From Clostridiales bacterium (GTDB lineage: Bacteria; Bacillota; Clostridia; Oscillospirales; Oscillospiraceae): a DNA stretch of 64,000 nucleotides. A program made the position numbers and the translations under genes. The first letter of the stretch is position 1. Each line of letters begins with the position of its first letter. The notes beneath the pieces are model-generated. The model did no database searches. It was not told the origin of the DNA and saw only the letters and a list, made by a program, of their open reading frames with translations. The stretch spans positions 1 through 64,000 of the forward strand of contig JAJPXL010000045.1 of assembly GCA_021205455.1 (NCBI GenBank). The letters are read 5' to 3'. Shown piece by piece: positions 47,184 through 57,668 of this stretch.

Positions 47184-47735
47184 ATGCGGGTGATTACTGG
47201 TACGGCCAAGGGCCGCAAGCTGGGGGAACTGACGGGGAGCGATACCCGCCCCACCTACGACCGGGTGAAGGAGGGCATCTTTAACACCATCCAGTTTGAC
47301 ATCGAGGGGCGGAACGTTTTGGACCTGTTCGGCGGCACCGGGCAGCTGGGCATCGAGTGCCTGAGCCGCGGGGCGGCCAGGTGCGTCTTTGTGGACCAGC
47401 GGCGGGACGCGGTGAAGCTCATCAAGGAGAATCTCCGGGCCACGGAGCTGGAGCGGAACGCCACTGTGCAGCTGGGGGACGCCATCGCCTACCTGAACAC
47501 CACAAGGGAGCGGTTCCACCTGATTTTCCTGGACCCGCCCTATGACTCCGGCCTGCTGGAGGCCGCGCTGAAAAAAATCGCATCAATTGACATTCTGGCG
47601 GAGAATGGTATAATTGTCTGTGAAAGCAGGTATGAGCAGAAGCTGCCGGAGCTGCCGGAGCCGTATACCAGAAGCCGGGACTATAAGTACGGCAAAATCA
47701 AGGCGACCTTTTACCGGAAGGAATCCCAGGGCTGA
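47184..47735 (+). CDS. rsmD: 16S rRNA (guanine966-N2)-methyltransferase
   Basis: MRVITGTAKGRKL, RPTYDRVKEGIFNTIQ, LDLFGGTGQLGIECLSRGA, LIFLDPPYDSG. Confidence 0.94.
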   Translation: MRVITGTAKGRKLGELTGSDTRPTYDRVKEGIFNTIQFDIEGRNVLDLFGGTGQLGIECLSRGAARCVFVDQRRDAVKLIKENLRATELERNATVQLGDAIAYLNTTRERFHLIFLDPPYDSGLLEAALKKIASIDILAENGIIVCESRYEQKLPELPEPYTRSRDYKYGKIKATFYRKESQG

Positions 47736-47775
47736 GGCCCTGTTCCATGAAAAAAGATAAATTGGGGGAATTTGT

Positions 47776-48387
47776 ATGGCAAACAGTGTAAAAGATTTAT
47801 TGAACCAGCTCTATCAGATGATCGACGACGCCAAGAGCAGCTTCAACGGTTCCTGCAAAATCGACCGGGATAAGGCGCTGGATATTTTGGACGAAGTGCG
47901 CAACAAATTCCCCGTTGAGGTGGAGCAGGCCCGGAAGATGGTGGCCACCCGGACGGAGTACCTGAACCAGGCCCAGTCCGAGGCGGAAAAAGTGCTGCGC
48001 CAGGCCCAGGAGGAGTCCGCCCGCATCCTGCGCCAGGCGGAGGAGGAGGCCAACCGCATGGTGGACCAGAGCGAGGTCCAGGTGCGCATCAACGCCAAGG
48101 TCAATGAGGTGCTGCGGGACACCGAGAAGCGCACCAAGGAGATGGTGCGCCAGGCCCAGGAGCGGGGGCAGGAAATCGCCGCCCAGACGGAGAAGCAGAC
48201 CGCCGAGGTCAAGACCGCCACCAACACCTATTGCGACGACAGCCTGCGCCACAGCGAGGAGGCTCTGACCCAGGCTCTGGCGGAGATTCGCCAGGCCCGT
48301 GTTCGGTTCAACCAGATCTCCGGGGCGGGCGGACAGCCCCAGACCCCGAAGAAGGTGCCCTACGATGCGGAAAAGGACGAGGCGTAA
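47776..48387 (+). CDS. Coiled-coil ATPase-subunit-like protein
   Basis: Long Q/E/A-rich coiled coil (AEKVLRQAQEESARILRQAEEEANRMVDQ); no TM. Confidence 0.75.
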   Translation: MANSVKDLLNQLYQMIDDAKSSFNGSCKIDRDKALDILDEVRNKFPVEVEQARKMVATRTEYLNQAQSEAEKVLRQAQEESARILRQAEEEANRMVDQSEVQVRINAKVNEVLRDTEKRTKEMVRQAQERGQEIAAQTEKQTAEVKTATNTYCDDSLRHSEEALTQALAEIRQARVRFNQISGAGGQPQTPKKVPYDAEKDEA

Positions 48388-48416
48388 GCCGCCCTGCACA
48401 GCTCTTCACCAGAAGC

Positions 48417-48454
48417 AAGCTGCCGGTCACACAGGTGACCGGCAGCTTTTTTGC
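48417..48454 (+). terminator. Terminator
   Basis: AAGCTGCCGGTCAC-ACAG-GTGACCGGCAGCTT + TTTT. Confidence 0.8.
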
Positions 48455-48458
48455 GCTG

Positions 48459-49091
48459 TTAGGGATGTTGTTCCCTGGCTGCCGGCCCGCGCGCGATGGC
48501 GAGGGCCGCCGCCTGGATACCCGCCGCGATAAGGGGTAGCGGCAGGGAGGGAGCGACGGGGCGGTCAAGCACCTGCTCACTGGCGTAGGGCACATGGAGG
48601 AAGCCGCCCTGCACGGCGGGGTACCGCGCCTCCAGCAGCCGTAGCAGGTGGTACATGGTGCAGTTGCAGACGTAGGTTCCCGCCGAGCAGGACAGGGCGG
48701 CGGGGATTCCGGCGGCCCGAATGGCCGCCACCATCTCCTTCACCGGGACGGTGGCGAAGTAGGCGGCCGGGCCCTCCGGACAGATGGGGACGCCGCCATA
48801 GGAGACACCGGCATTGTCCGGCAGGGCGGCGTCCTTCCAGTTGAGGGCCGCCAGCTCCGGGGTCAGGCCGGTGCGTTCGCCGGCCTGGCCGACGCAGAGC
48901 ACCGCATCGGGGCGTACCTCCTCCACGGCTTGAGCCAGCAGCCCGGCCACCTGGTCATAGGCCACCGGCAGCCGCCGCCTGACCAGGCGCACCCCCTCCG
49001 CCTGGTCGGGGAGCAGGGTTAGCGCCTCCCAGGAGGGGTTGACGGTGTCCGCCCCGAAGGGGGCGAAGCCGGTCAGCAGGATGGTTTTCAT
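48459..49091 (-). CDS. pcp: Pyroglutamyl-peptidase I
   Basis: LLTGFAPFGADTVNPSWEAL, GQAGERTGLTPE, SCSAGTYVCNCTMYHLL, FLHVPYASEQV. Confidence 0.94.
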   Translation of the reverse strand: MKTILLTGFAPFGADTVNPSWEALTLLPDQAEGVRLVRRRLPVAYDQVAGLLAQAVEEVRPDAVLCVGQAGERTGLTPELAALNWKDAALPDNAGVSYGGVPICPEGPAAYFATVPVKEMVAAIRAAGIPAALSCSAGTYVCNCTMYHLLRLLEARYPAVQGGFLHVPYASEQVLDRPVAPSLPLPLIAAGIQAAALAIARGPAAREQHP

Positions 49092-49120
49092 AGGCTCACT
49101 CCTTCCGTTCAGATGAGAAA

Positions 49121-49158
49121 AAGCCCTCCGGCAGAGGATTCCCGCCGGAGGGCCTTTT
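49121..49158. terminator. Bidirectional terminator
   Basis: AAGCCCTCCGGC ... GCCGGAGGGCCTTTTT, A/T tracts on both sides. Confidence 0.7.
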
Positions 49159-49168
49159 TGGGTTGACG

Positions 49169-49738
49169 TTACTGGGCCGCCTTCTGCTCCTCAGCGGGGG
49201 CGCGGCTTGCCTGAACCTTGTCAAAAATCCAGGTGACCAGCAGCACCACCAGCACGGCGAACAGGGTGGACAGCAGACGGAATGCACCGTACCAGATGCG
49301 GGCGGTGGAGTTCAGGGTGCAGGCCACCAGAATCAGCGTCACACAGCCGATGCGGGCATTGATGTACGGCACTCCGGCCAGCTTGCACAGGAACAGGGTC
49401 AGCAGCACGCCGGCCACGATCATCAGCATCTCCACCCAGTCGTTGCCGATGACGCAGTCCAGGGCGATGATGACGATGGCGACAACGCCGCCGATGGCGG
49501 TGATGATGAGACGGTTGATGCCTGCCCTCAGGCTGACCTTGGTGTTATCCTGACAGCACAGGAAGCAGGAGATGCAGCAGGTCATCTTTTGGAGAATCTC
49601 CAGGGAATAGTTCCCCCAGGTGAACTTAATGCCTGCCACGTCGGCCAGCAGCATGGCGGCGGTGTAGCAAATCAGGACGCTGACAGCCATGCGCACGTCC
49701 AGCAGGGTGATAGTAGCTTTCTCTTTTTCGGGCTTCAT
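49169..49738 (-). CDS. FUSC/ArAE-like membrane protein
   Basis: DVRMAVSVLICYTAAMLL ... SLRAGINRLIITAIGGVVAIVIIAL pattern of aromatic-acid-exporter-like proteins; start ATG 49738. Confidence 0.7.
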   Translation of the reverse strand: MKPEKEKATITLLDVRMAVSVLICYTAAMLLADVAGIKFTWGNYSLEILQKMTCCISCFLCCQDNTKVSLRAGINRLIITAIGGVVAIVIIALDCVIGNDWVEMLMIVAGVLLTLFLCKLAGVPYINARIGCVTLILVACTLNSTARIWYGAFRLLSTLFAVLVVLLVTWIFDKVQASRAPAEEQKAAQ

Positions 49739-49957
49739 GGTATGTTTCTCCTCCGTTTTTTCGTCACCCAACCGGCAGGAACCTGTTGGCGGCGACAAAT
49801 GGGGAGTATCGCACGAACAGAAACCGTTTCAAGCACGTCGGGCAGTATTCTGCCCCCGGCCCTCAGGCCGGGGTAAGCAGCGTTCCGATAGCAGGGATTT
49901 GGGGGCGTTGCCGCCCGCCGCACTCCCTTACAGTGCCTGCGTGAGAGAGAGATGGAA

Positions 49958-51169
49958 TTACAGGGCCTTGACGATCTCGGCGGTGTCCATGGCGATCATC
50001 AGCTCCTCGTTGGTGGGGATGACCAGCACCCGCACCTTGGAGCCTTCGCCGGAGATGTCCACCTCGTCACCGCGGAGCTGATTCTTCTCTTGGTCAATGG
50101 GGGCGACGCCCATGAACTCCAGGCCGGAGGTCATCTCCGTGCGGAGGGTGGGACTGTTCTCACCCACGCCGGCGGTAAAGACGATGGCGTCCACCCCGCC
50201 CATGGCGGCGGCATAGGAGCCGATGTACTTCTTCACGTCATAGCAGAACATCTGCTTGGCCAAGGCGGCGCGGTGGTTGCCCGCGGCGTCGGCAGCGTCC
50301 AGGTCCCGGAAGTCGGAGGAGACGCCGGAGACGCCGGCCATGCCGGACTTCTTGTTCAGGATGTTCATCATGCCCTTCATGTCCACATCGTACTTGTTCA
50401 TGATGTACTCCATGATGCCGGCGTCCATATCGCCGGAGCGGGTGCCCATGGGCAGGCCGGCCAGGGGGGTCAGGCCCATGGAGGTGTCCACGCTCTTGCC
50501 GTTCTTCACGGCGCAGATGGAGGAGCCGTTGCCCAGATGGCAGGTGATGATTTTCAGCTCCTCGATGGGCTTGCCCAGCATGGCGGCGGCCCGGGCGGAG
50601 ACGAAGCGGTGGCTGGTGCCGTGGAAGCCGTAGCGGCGCAGCTTGTCGTTCTCATAATACTCATAGGGGATGGCGTACATATAGGCCACTTCGGGCATGG
50701 TCTGGTGGAAGGCGGTGTCAAACACGGCCACCTGGGGCACGTCCTCCCCCAGCACGGCGGTGCAGGCGTTGATGCCGATGATGTTGGCGGGGTTGTGCAG
50801 CGGGGCCAGGGGGTTGCAGGCCTCCACAGCCTTCATCATGTCCGGCGTGATCAGGGCGGAGGCGGCGAAGGACTCTCCGCCGTGGACGACGCGGTGGCCC
50901 ACAGCGTCAATCTCACTCATGGAGGAGAGAACGCCGTTCTCAGGGTCTACCAGCGCGTTCAGCACAGCCTGAATGGCCTCGGAATGGGTGGGCATGGGGA
51001 TGTCCACGGCGTTCTGGGGGGCCTTGCCCTCCACGGCGGGCTTATAGGTAAATTTGCCGTCAATGCCGATCCGCTCGCACAGGCCCTTGGCCTTCAGCAC
51101 GCCGGTCTCGGGGTCCAGCAGCTGATATTTTAAGGAAGAGCTGCCAGCGTTGATCACCAGAATATTCAT
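49958..51169 (-). CDS. ackA: Acetate kinase
   Basis: MNILVINAGSSSLKYQLL, VGHRVVHGGE, HLGNGSSICAVKNGKSVDTSMGLTPLAGLPMGTRSGD. Confidence 0.97.
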   Translation of the reverse strand: MNILVINAGSSSLKYQLLDPETGVLKAKGLCERIGIDGKFTYKPAVEGKAPQNAVDIPMPTHSEAIQAVLNALVDPENGVLSSMSEIDAVGHRVVHGGESFAASALITPDMMKAVEACNPLAPLHNPANIIGINACTAVLGEDVPQVAVFDTAFHQTMPEVAYMYAIPYEYYENDKLRRYGFHGTSHRFVSARAAAMLGKPIEELKIITCHLGNGSSICAVKNGKSVDTSMGLTPLAGLPMGTRSGDMDAGIMEYIMNKYDVDMKGMMNILNKKSGMAGVSGVSSDFRDLDAADAAGNHRAALAKQMFCYDVKKYIGSYAAAMGGVDAIVFTAGVGENSPTLRTEMTSGLEFMGVAPIDQEKNQLRGDEVDISGEGSKVRVLVIPTNEELMIAMDTAEIVKAL

Positions 51170-51342
51170 GTTTGAATCGACTCCTTTACATCTTTTGCAG
51201 CTTGCATGGGGCATATGGCTTGTGTTATACTCATACAAGGTTATATGCAAGACTATTATACAACGTTTCTAAAAAAGGAACAAGCAATTTTTGCTAAAAA
51301 GTCAGGACAGAAGGGCAACTTTTTTTGCGGCGGTGATGGGAT

Positions 51343-52530
51343 ATGGAAATTGTTGGCATTGTGGCGGAGTTTGACCCCTTCCACCGGGGCCATACGTGGC
51401 TGCTCCGGCAGGTGCGGGAGGCCTTTCCGGGGTGCACCGTCGCGGTGGCCATGAGCGGCAGCTTCACCCAGCGGGGGAGCGCGGCGGCGCTGGCCAAGCA
51501 GGACAGGGCCGAGCTGGCGCTGACCGGCGGGGCGGACCTGGTGGTGCTGCTGCCCGTCACCTTCGCCTGCGCCTCCGCCGAGCGGTTCGCCCGGGGCGGG
51601 GTGGCGCTGCTGCGGAGGGTGGGTATCACCGTGCTGGCCTTCGGCAGCGAGTGCGGCGACCTGCCCCGCCTCCAGCGGGCGGCGGACGCCCTGGAGACGG
51701 AGGACTATCGCCAGAGGCTGAAAACAGAGCTGGCCGGAGGCGTCTCCTTTGCCGCCGCCCGGGAGCGGGCGGTGGCCCAGCTCATCGGGGACGGGGCGGA
51801 GGTGCTCCGCCAGCCCAACGACCTGCTGGCGGTGGAGTACCTCCGGGCCCTGCGGGGCACCGGCATCCGCCCCTTCCCCGTCCGGCGATGGGGGGCGGCC
51901 CACGGCAGCGATGCGCTGGACGGGGCGGTGGCGTCCGCCTCCGCCCTGCGGGGGCTGCTGTATCAGGGGCGCTTCCGGGAGGCGACGGAGAAGATGCCCG
52001 CCGAGGCGGGGGAACTGCTGCTGAGCTTCGCCCAGGCGGGCAGGCTCCCCGCCGACCAGCGCCGGTGCGACAGAGCCATTCTCGCCGCCCTCCGCCAGGC
52101 CACGCCGGAGGACTTCGCCCGCCTGCCCGACGTGTCGGAGGGGCTGGAGCACCGGCTGTACCGGGCGGCCCAGGAGGCGGCCTCCCCGGAGGACTTCTGC
52201 GCCCGGGCCAAGACGAAGCGCTACGCCTACGCCCGCCTCCGGCGCATCCTGCTCTGCTGCTGGCTGGGCATCGCCAGGGAGGACTGCCCGGACGAGCCGC
52301 CCTTTTTGCAGGTGCTGGCCATGGATGAACGGGGGCAGACGCTGCTCCGGCCGCTCCGGGGCCGGGACGGCCCGCCCCTGATCGTGCGGCCGGCCGCGGG
52401 GAAGAAGCTGACCGGCCCGGCGGGGGAGCAGTTCCGGCTGGAGAACCGGGCGGACGACCTGTGGGGCCTCTGCCTGCCGGAGCCGCTGCGGGGCGGCTGG
52501 AGCTACCTGGAGGGGATGCGCAGGCGCTGA
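51343..52530 (+). CDS. tmcAL: tRNA(Met) cytidine acetate ligase family (YlbM-like)
   Basis: GIVAEFDPFHRGHTWLLRQVRE, VAMSGSFTQRGSAAALAKQDRAELAL, GADLVVLLP. Confidence 0.88.
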   Translation: MEIVGIVAEFDPFHRGHTWLLRQVREAFPGCTVAVAMSGSFTQRGSAAALAKQDRAELALTGGADLVVLLPVTFACASAERFARGGVALLRRVGITVLAFGSECGDLPRLQRAADALETEDYRQRLKTELAGGVSFAAARERAVAQLIGDGAEVLRQPNDLLAVEYLRALRGTGIRPFPVRRWGAAHGSDALDGAVASASALRGLLYQGRFREATEKMPAEAGELLLSFAQAGRLPADQRRCDRAILAALRQATPEDFARLPDVSEGLEHRLYRAAQEAASPEDFCARAKTKRYAYARLRRILLCCWLGIAREDCPDEPPFLQVLAMDERGQTLLRPLRGRDGPPLIVRPAAGKKLTGPAGEQFRLENRADDLWGLCLPEPLRGGWSYLEGMRRR

Positions 52531-52652
52531 TTTGGTGAGAGAAATCCTGCATTTAGCGCAAAAAATCGGTTCCCATTTCCTTCCTGATGTGGTATACTAT
52601 TTAATAATCTGTCTGTTTGTGCTTCTGAGAAACATATATGGGAGGGAACAGT

Positions 52653-52970
52653 ATGAAAAATAAAGTCACTGTCACTGTCGCAGGCCGGAACTACATTCTG
52701 TCCAGCGAGGACAATACCGCCTATGTGGAGAAGGTGGCCGCCTATGTGGACGCTCAGATGTCGGAGCTGCAAAGGGATTCCAGGGCCTCCGCCCTGGATG
52801 TGGCGGTGATGACCGCCCTGAACGTGGCCGACAACTATTACCATGCCGTTGCCTCCAATGAGGACCTGCGCCGTCAGCTGAAAGAGGCCCTGGACGAGAA
52901 GGGCAAGCTGGACAGCCAGCTCAGCGAGGCCAAGCGGGAAATCGTCCGGCTGCAGCTGGGCAAGAAGTGA
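52653..52970 (+). CDS. zapA: Cell division protein ZapA
   Basis: KNKVTVTVAGRNYILSSEDNTAYVEKVAAYVDAQM, ALDVAVMTALNVADNYYHA. Confidence 0.88.
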   Translation: MKNKVTVTVAGRNYILSSEDNTAYVEKVAAYVDAQMSELQRDSRASALDVAVMTALNVADNYYHAVASNEDLRRQLKEALDEKGKLDSQLSEAKREIVRLQLGKK

Positions 52971-52983
52971 GCGTTCCCCGCCG

Positions 52984-55074
52984 ATGATGGAGCTGCTGTC
53001 GCCTGCCGGCGGGCAGGAGTCGGTCGTTGCCGCCGTGCGCAGCGGGGCGGACGCCGTCTATCTCGGCTCCGGCAACTTCAACGCCCGCCGGGGCGCGGCC
53101 AACTTTGACGACGCCGCCCTGAGGGAGGCGGTGGAGTTTTGCCATCTCCGGGGGGTGAGGGTCTACCTGACCCTGAACACTCTGCTGGGGGACGGAGAGC
53201 TGGAGGAGGCGGCCCGGCTGGCCGCCTATGCCAGCGCCCTGGGCATTGACGCGGTGCTGGTGCAGGACCTGGGGGTGGCCGCCGTGGTGCGGCGGGTGGC
53301 CCCGGATCTGCCCCTCCACGCCTCCACCCAGATGACCGTTCACTCCCTGGACGGGGTTCGGGCTGCCGCCGACCTGGGCATGACCAGGGTGGTGCTGAGC
53401 CGGGAGCTGTCCAGGGACGCCATCGCCCACATCTGCGCCCACAGCCCGGTGGAGATCGAGGTGTTCGTCCACGGGGCGCTGTGTATGTGCTACTCCGGCC
53501 AGTGCTTCCTCTCTTCCGTCATCGGCGGACGTAGCGGCAACCGGGGGATGTGCGCCCAGCCCTGCCGCCTCCAATACGGCTGGGGCAGGCGGGCGGACGG
53601 TTATCCCCTGTCCCTGAAGGACATGAGCCTGGCGGAGCATTTGCAGGAGCTGGAGGAGATGGGGGTGGCCTGCGCCAAAATCGAGGGCCGGATGAAGCGG
53701 CCGGAGTATGTGGCCATCGTCACCCGCATCTACGCCGCCGCCCTGAGGGAAAAACGCAGCCCCACCCCGGCGGAGCTGGAGCAGCTGCGGCTGGCCTTCT
53801 CCCGTCAGGGCTTTACGGACGGGTACTACCGGGGCCGCACCGGCCCGGAGATGTTCGGCGTCCATGAGAAGGAGCCCCTGCCGGAGCAGCTGTTCGCTGA
53901 GGCCCGGAAGGGCTATCAGCGGGAGGTGCCGTTGGTGCCGGTGCGCCTGTCCGCCTGTGTGCAGGCGGGGAAGTCTGTCACCGTCACGACGGAGGATGAG
54001 GACGGCCACCGGGCCGCCGTCACCGCCCCGCCGCCGGAAGCCGCCCTCCATCGCCCCGTCACGGCGGCGCAGCTGGAGGGGCAGCTGGCCAAGACCGGCG
54101 GCACCCCCTATGCCTGCCAGAGCGTCCGGGCGGAGGTGGAGGAGGGGCTTTCCCTGCCCATCTCCCAGATGAACGCCCTGCGCCGGGGTGCGCTGGAGGA
54201 GCTGTCCCGTCAGCGCATCGCCCCGCCGAAGCGGCGGACGGGGGCTTATGCCCCCTGCCCGAAGGTGGAGAATCGGGCGGAAGAGTGCCAGTTCACCCTG
54301 TCCTGCGCTAGGGCGGAGCAGGTGACGGAGGCGCTGCTGGCCCTGTGCCCTGCGCTGATTGCCCTGGACCTGGAGGCCATGCTCCAGGCGGAGGGCCAGG
54401 TGGGCCGGATGCAGGCCCTGGGCATTGCCCCTGCGGTGACGCTGCCCCGCATTTTGTGGGACAGGGAGCGGGAGGGCTGCCTGAGGCAGCTCGCCACCCT
54501 CCGCAGCTGGGGGGTGGACACCGCCTATGCCTCCACCCTGGCCGGGCTGGCGCTGGCGAAGGAGGCCGGCTTCCCGGTGGTGCGGGGGGACTTTGGCCTG
54601 GGGGCCTATAATTCCGAGACCCTTTTGGAGCTGAAACGGCTGGGCTTTGCCTCCACGGTGCTGTCCTTTGAGCAGCGGCGGGAGCGGGTGCGGGACCTGT
54701 CCAAGTGCTTGGACACGGAGCTGCTGGTCTATGGCCGCCTGCCGCTGATGATTACGGAAAACTGCATCGTGAAAAACCACACCGGTCGGTGTGTGGAGGG
54801 CTGCCGACAGGCCCCCACCCTGGTGGACCGGAAGCGAATGCGCTTCCCGGTGGTGCGGGCCTACGGCTGCCGGAACGAGATTTTGAACGCCGTTCCCCTG
54901 TTCCTGGCGGACAAGCCGGAGGTTTATACCCATGTGGGGCTGTGGGCGGCCCGGCTGCGGTTTACCACGGAGACGGGGGCGGAGTGCGCCCATATCCTGG
55001 GCCGCTACCTGGGCCAAAACGGAGACAGCCCGGAGGCCTACACCCGCGGCCTCTACTTCCGCGAGGTGGAGTGA
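52984..55074 (+). CDS. U32 family peptidase
   Basis: MELLSPAGGQESVVAAVRSGADAVYLG, EVFVHGALCMCYSGQCFLSSVIGGRSGNRGMCAQPCR. Confidence 0.94.
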   Translation: MMELLSPAGGQESVVAAVRSGADAVYLGSGNFNARRGAANFDDAALREAVEFCHLRGVRVYLTLNTLLGDGELEEAARLAAYASALGIDAVLVQDLGVAAVVRRVAPDLPLHASTQMTVHSLDGVRAAADLGMTRVVLSRELSRDAIAHICAHSPVEIEVFVHGALCMCYSGQCFLSSVIGGRSGNRGMCAQPCRLQYGWGRRADGYPLSLKDMSLAEHLQELEEMGVACAKIEGRMKRPEYVAIVTRIYAAALREKRSPTPAELEQLRLAFSRQGFTDGYYRGRTGPEMFGVHEKEPLPEQLFAEARKGYQREVPLVPVRLSACVQAGKSVTVTTEDEDGHRAAVTAPPPEAALHRPVTAAQLEGQLAKTGGTPYACQSVRAEVEEGLSLPISQMNALRRGALEELSRQRIAPPKRRTGAYAPCPKVENRAEECQFTLSCARAEQVTEALLALCPALIALDLEAMLQAEGQVGRMQALGIAPAVTLPRILWDREREGCLRQLATLRSWGVDTAYASTLAGLALAKEAGFPVVRGDFGLGAYNSETLLELKRLGFASTVLSFEQRRERVRDLSKCLDTELLVYGRLPLMITENCIVKNHTGRCVEGCRQAPTLVDRKRMRFPVVRAYGCRNEILNAVPLFLADKPEVYTHVGLWAARLRFTTETGAECAHILGRYLGQNGDSPEAYTRGLYFREVE

Positions 55075-55102
55075 CCGGCCCGCAAAAATGAGGTTGATTG
55101 CT

Positions 55103-55552
55103 ATGGAACTGAAACTCAAAGCGCTTTCCGATAAAATCGGCCGGGAGATCCCCGTGCCCTATTACGCCAGCGCCGGGGCCGCCGCCATGGACCTCCACGC
55201 CTGCATGGACGAGGCTGTGACCATCGCCCCCGGCCAGCGGGCCACCATCCACACCGGCTTTGCCATCGCCCTGCCGGATGCGGGGTATGTGGCGCTGATT
55301 TTCGCCCGCAGCGGACTGGGGGCGAAGTACGGCATCGCCCCCGCCAACTGCGTGGGCGTCATTGACAGCGACTACCGGGGGGAGATTATGGTCTGCCTGT
55401 CCAACTCCGGCGACGCCCCCTACACCGTCCGGCCGGGGGACCGTATCGCCCAGATGGCGATTCTCCCCGTGGCCCAGGCCCAGGTTCGGCTGGTGGACGA
55501 TTTGGACGAGACGGCGCGGGGCGCCGGCGGCTTCGGCTCCACCGGAAAGTGA
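55103..55552 (+). CDS. dut: dUTP diphosphatase
   Basis: SAGAAAMDLHA, ARSGLGAKYGIAPANCVGVIDSDYRGEI, GDRIAQMAILPV, RGAGGFGSTG. Confidence 0.95.
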   Translation: MELKLKALSDKIGREIPVPYYASAGAAAMDLHACMDEAVTIAPGQRATIHTGFAIALPDAGYVALIFARSGLGAKYGIAPANCVGVIDSDYRGEIMVCLSNSGDAPYTVRPGDRIAQMAILPVAQAQVRLVDDLDETARGAGGFGSTGK

Positions 55553-55595
55553 CGGAAACGGGCAATTAAGGTTCAGTTAAGAAGGTAAGCGTATT

Positions 55596-56168
55596 ATGAA
55601 GTTGATTTTAGCATCCCAGTCCCCCCGCAGGAAGGCCCTGCTGGAGCAGATGGGATTTCAGGACTTTGAGGCCATCCCCGCCCAGGGGAAGGAGGAGGCG
55701 GACCCCGCCCTCCCGCCGGAGGAGTATGTGGAGCGCCTTGCCCTCCACAAGGCCCAGGAGGTGGCGGCGAACCAGGGGGAGGACGCCGTGGTCATCGGCG
55801 CGGACACCGTGGTGGTGCTGGACGGCCACATTCTGGGCAAGCCCAAAAACGCGGCGGAGGCGCTGCAAATGCTGACCGCCCTGTCCGGCCGCAAGCATCT
55901 GGTGCATACCGGCGTGGCCGTGATTTGTGGCGACGAGGTGGAGCTGCGCCACGAGACCACCAAGGTCACCTTCTGCACCCTGACCCAGCGGGAGATGCTG
56001 GCCTACATCGCCACCGGCGAGCCCATGGACAAGGCCGGAGCCTACGGCATCCAGGGCCGGGGTGCCCTCTTTATTGACAAGATAGAGGGAGATTATTATA
56101 ATGTAGTTGGGCTGCCCATCAGCTGCCTGAACCGTATGCTGGGCCGCTTTGGGGTGCAGTCCATCTGA
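55596..56168 (+). CDS. maf: Maf family nucleotide pyrophosphatase
   Basis: LILASQSPRRKALLEQMG, VIGADTVVVLDGHILGKPKN, GAYGIQGRGALFIDKIEGDYYNVVGLPI. Confidence 0.96.
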   Translation: MKLILASQSPRRKALLEQMGFQDFEAIPAQGKEEADPALPPEEYVERLALHKAQEVAANQGEDAVVIGADTVVVLDGHILGKPKNAAEALQMLTALSGRKHLVHTGVAVICGDEVELRHETTKVTFCTLTQREMLAYIATGEPMDKAGAYGIQGRGALFIDKIEGDYYNVVGLPISCLNRMLGRFGVQSI

Positions 56169-56236
56169 CCATCGCAGAACAGCAGTGATCGTCTGATGCG
56201 GGCGCACAGTCGTTTCGCAGGAAAGGACGTTTTACC

Positions 56237-57076
56237 TTGAAGAATTTTTTCCAAAAACACGGCATTTGGGTGCTGATTGCGGCGCTGTTCCTCACCGCCG
56301 GCCTGACCCTGGGCAGCGCCGTGGTGCCCAACTTCACCGCGCCGCTGACCAACCTGGTGGGGGTCGTAGCTACGCCCTTCCGCAATGCGGCCAACAGCTT
56401 CTTCTCCTGGGTGGAGGATGTGTACGACTACGCCTTCCGCTATGAGGAGCTGCAGCAGAAGGTGGCCGACCTGGAGCAGGAGGTGGCCGAGATGCGGGAG
56501 GAGAACCGGGAGGCCCAGGACGCCCTGGACGAGAACGAGCGCCTCCGTGAGCTGCTGAACCTGGCGGAGAAGCGGAGCGATATGGTTTTTGAGGACGCCA
56601 CCGTCACCGGCCGCTCCACCACCAGCTGGGAATCCACCCTGACGCTGAACAAGGGCTCCTCCTCCGGCGTGGCGGTCAATCAGTGCGTCATCACGGAGAC
56701 GGGCAGCCTGGTGGGCGTTGTGGCGGAGGTGGGCACCAACTGGTGCACCGTCGTCACCATCATCGACCCGGATATCAGCGTGGGCGCGGTGGTCTACCGC
56801 ACCAATGATTCCGCCATGCTGGAAAGCGACCTCTCCACCATGAGCGCGGGCAAATGTATGCTGACCTACCTCTCCTCGGAGGCCCAGCTCATCGCCGGGG
56901 ACGAGGTTTTGACCTCCGGCGAGACGGGCATCTACCCCTCCGGGCTGTTGATTGGAACGGTGGACGAGGTGCGCACCGACTCTGCCGGAATTGAGAACTA
57001 CGCCATCATCACGCCCGCTGTGACCTTCAGTGAGCTGAGCGAGGTCTTTATTGTAAAGGAATTTTCCGCCAGCTGA
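56237..57076 (+). CDS. mreC: Rod shape-determining protein MreC
   Basis: N-terminal TM, coiled coil, beta domain GSLVGVVAEVGTNWCTVVTIIDPDISVGAVV; TTG start. Confidence 0.92.
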   Translation: MKNFFQKHGIWVLIAALFLTAGLTLGSAVVPNFTAPLTNLVGVVATPFRNAANSFFSWVEDVYDYAFRYEELQQKVADLEQEVAEMREENREAQDALDENERLRELLNLAEKRSDMVFEDATVTGRSTTSWESTLTLNKGSSSGVAVNQCVITETGSLVGVVAEVGTNWCTVVTIIDPDISVGAVVYRTNDSAMLESDLSTMSAGKCMLTYLSSEAQLIAGDEVLTSGETGIYPSGLLIGTVDEVRTDSAGIENYAIITPAVTFSELSEVFIVKEFSAS

Positions 57077-57090
57077 AAGGGGGCCCTGCT

Positions 57091-57600
57091 ATGCTGCGCA
57101 GTCGCGGCAGCCTGATGAAGTGGACGCTGTACATCCTGGCGTTTTTTCTGCTGTTTTTTCTGGAGTGCTGTGTGTTCAACCGGTACCCCATTTCCGGCGG
57201 CGTGCCCCTGCTGGCCCCGCTGGCGGTGATCACGGTGGCCTGCCTGGAGGGCAGCTTCTCCGGCAGCCTGTTTGGGCTGGCGGTGGGCATCCTCTGCGCC
57301 CTGGTCTATTACCGCATCGGCGGCGTGATGATTCTGGCCTGCACCCTGTTGGGGGTGCTGGCGGGCATCTTTGCCGATAAGATCGGGCGCACCATCGTGG
57401 GCGTCCTGGTCAGCGATGTGGCGGGCATCGTACTGTTAGAGGTGTTCCTGGTCTGGCTGCGCCACACCTTTTACCTCATCGAGCTGGACACCCTGCTGGC
57501 CATCGCCGTGCCGGAGGGGCTGTACACCCTGATTTTTGCCCTGCCCAGCTACCTGCTCTTCTGGTGGGTACACCAAAGGTGCCAGCCGAAGGCGGACTGA
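57091..57600 (+). CDS. mreD: Rod shape-determining protein MreD
   Basis: Small polytopic protein between mreC and PBP2. Confidence 0.85.
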   Translation: MLRSRGSLMKWTLYILAFFLLFFLECCVFNRYPISGGVPLLAPLAVITVACLEGSFSGSLFGLAVGILCALVYYRIGGVMILACTLLGVLAGIFADKIGRTIVGVLVSDVAGIVLLEVFLVWLRHTFYLIELDTLLAIAVPEGLYTLIFALPSYLLFWWVHQRCQPKAD

Positions 57601-57668
57601 CCCATACCCCATAAGGAGGCGGACGCCTCCGAGCCGCGTTTTCTGATTTTCTAGTTTGAGGTATCCCA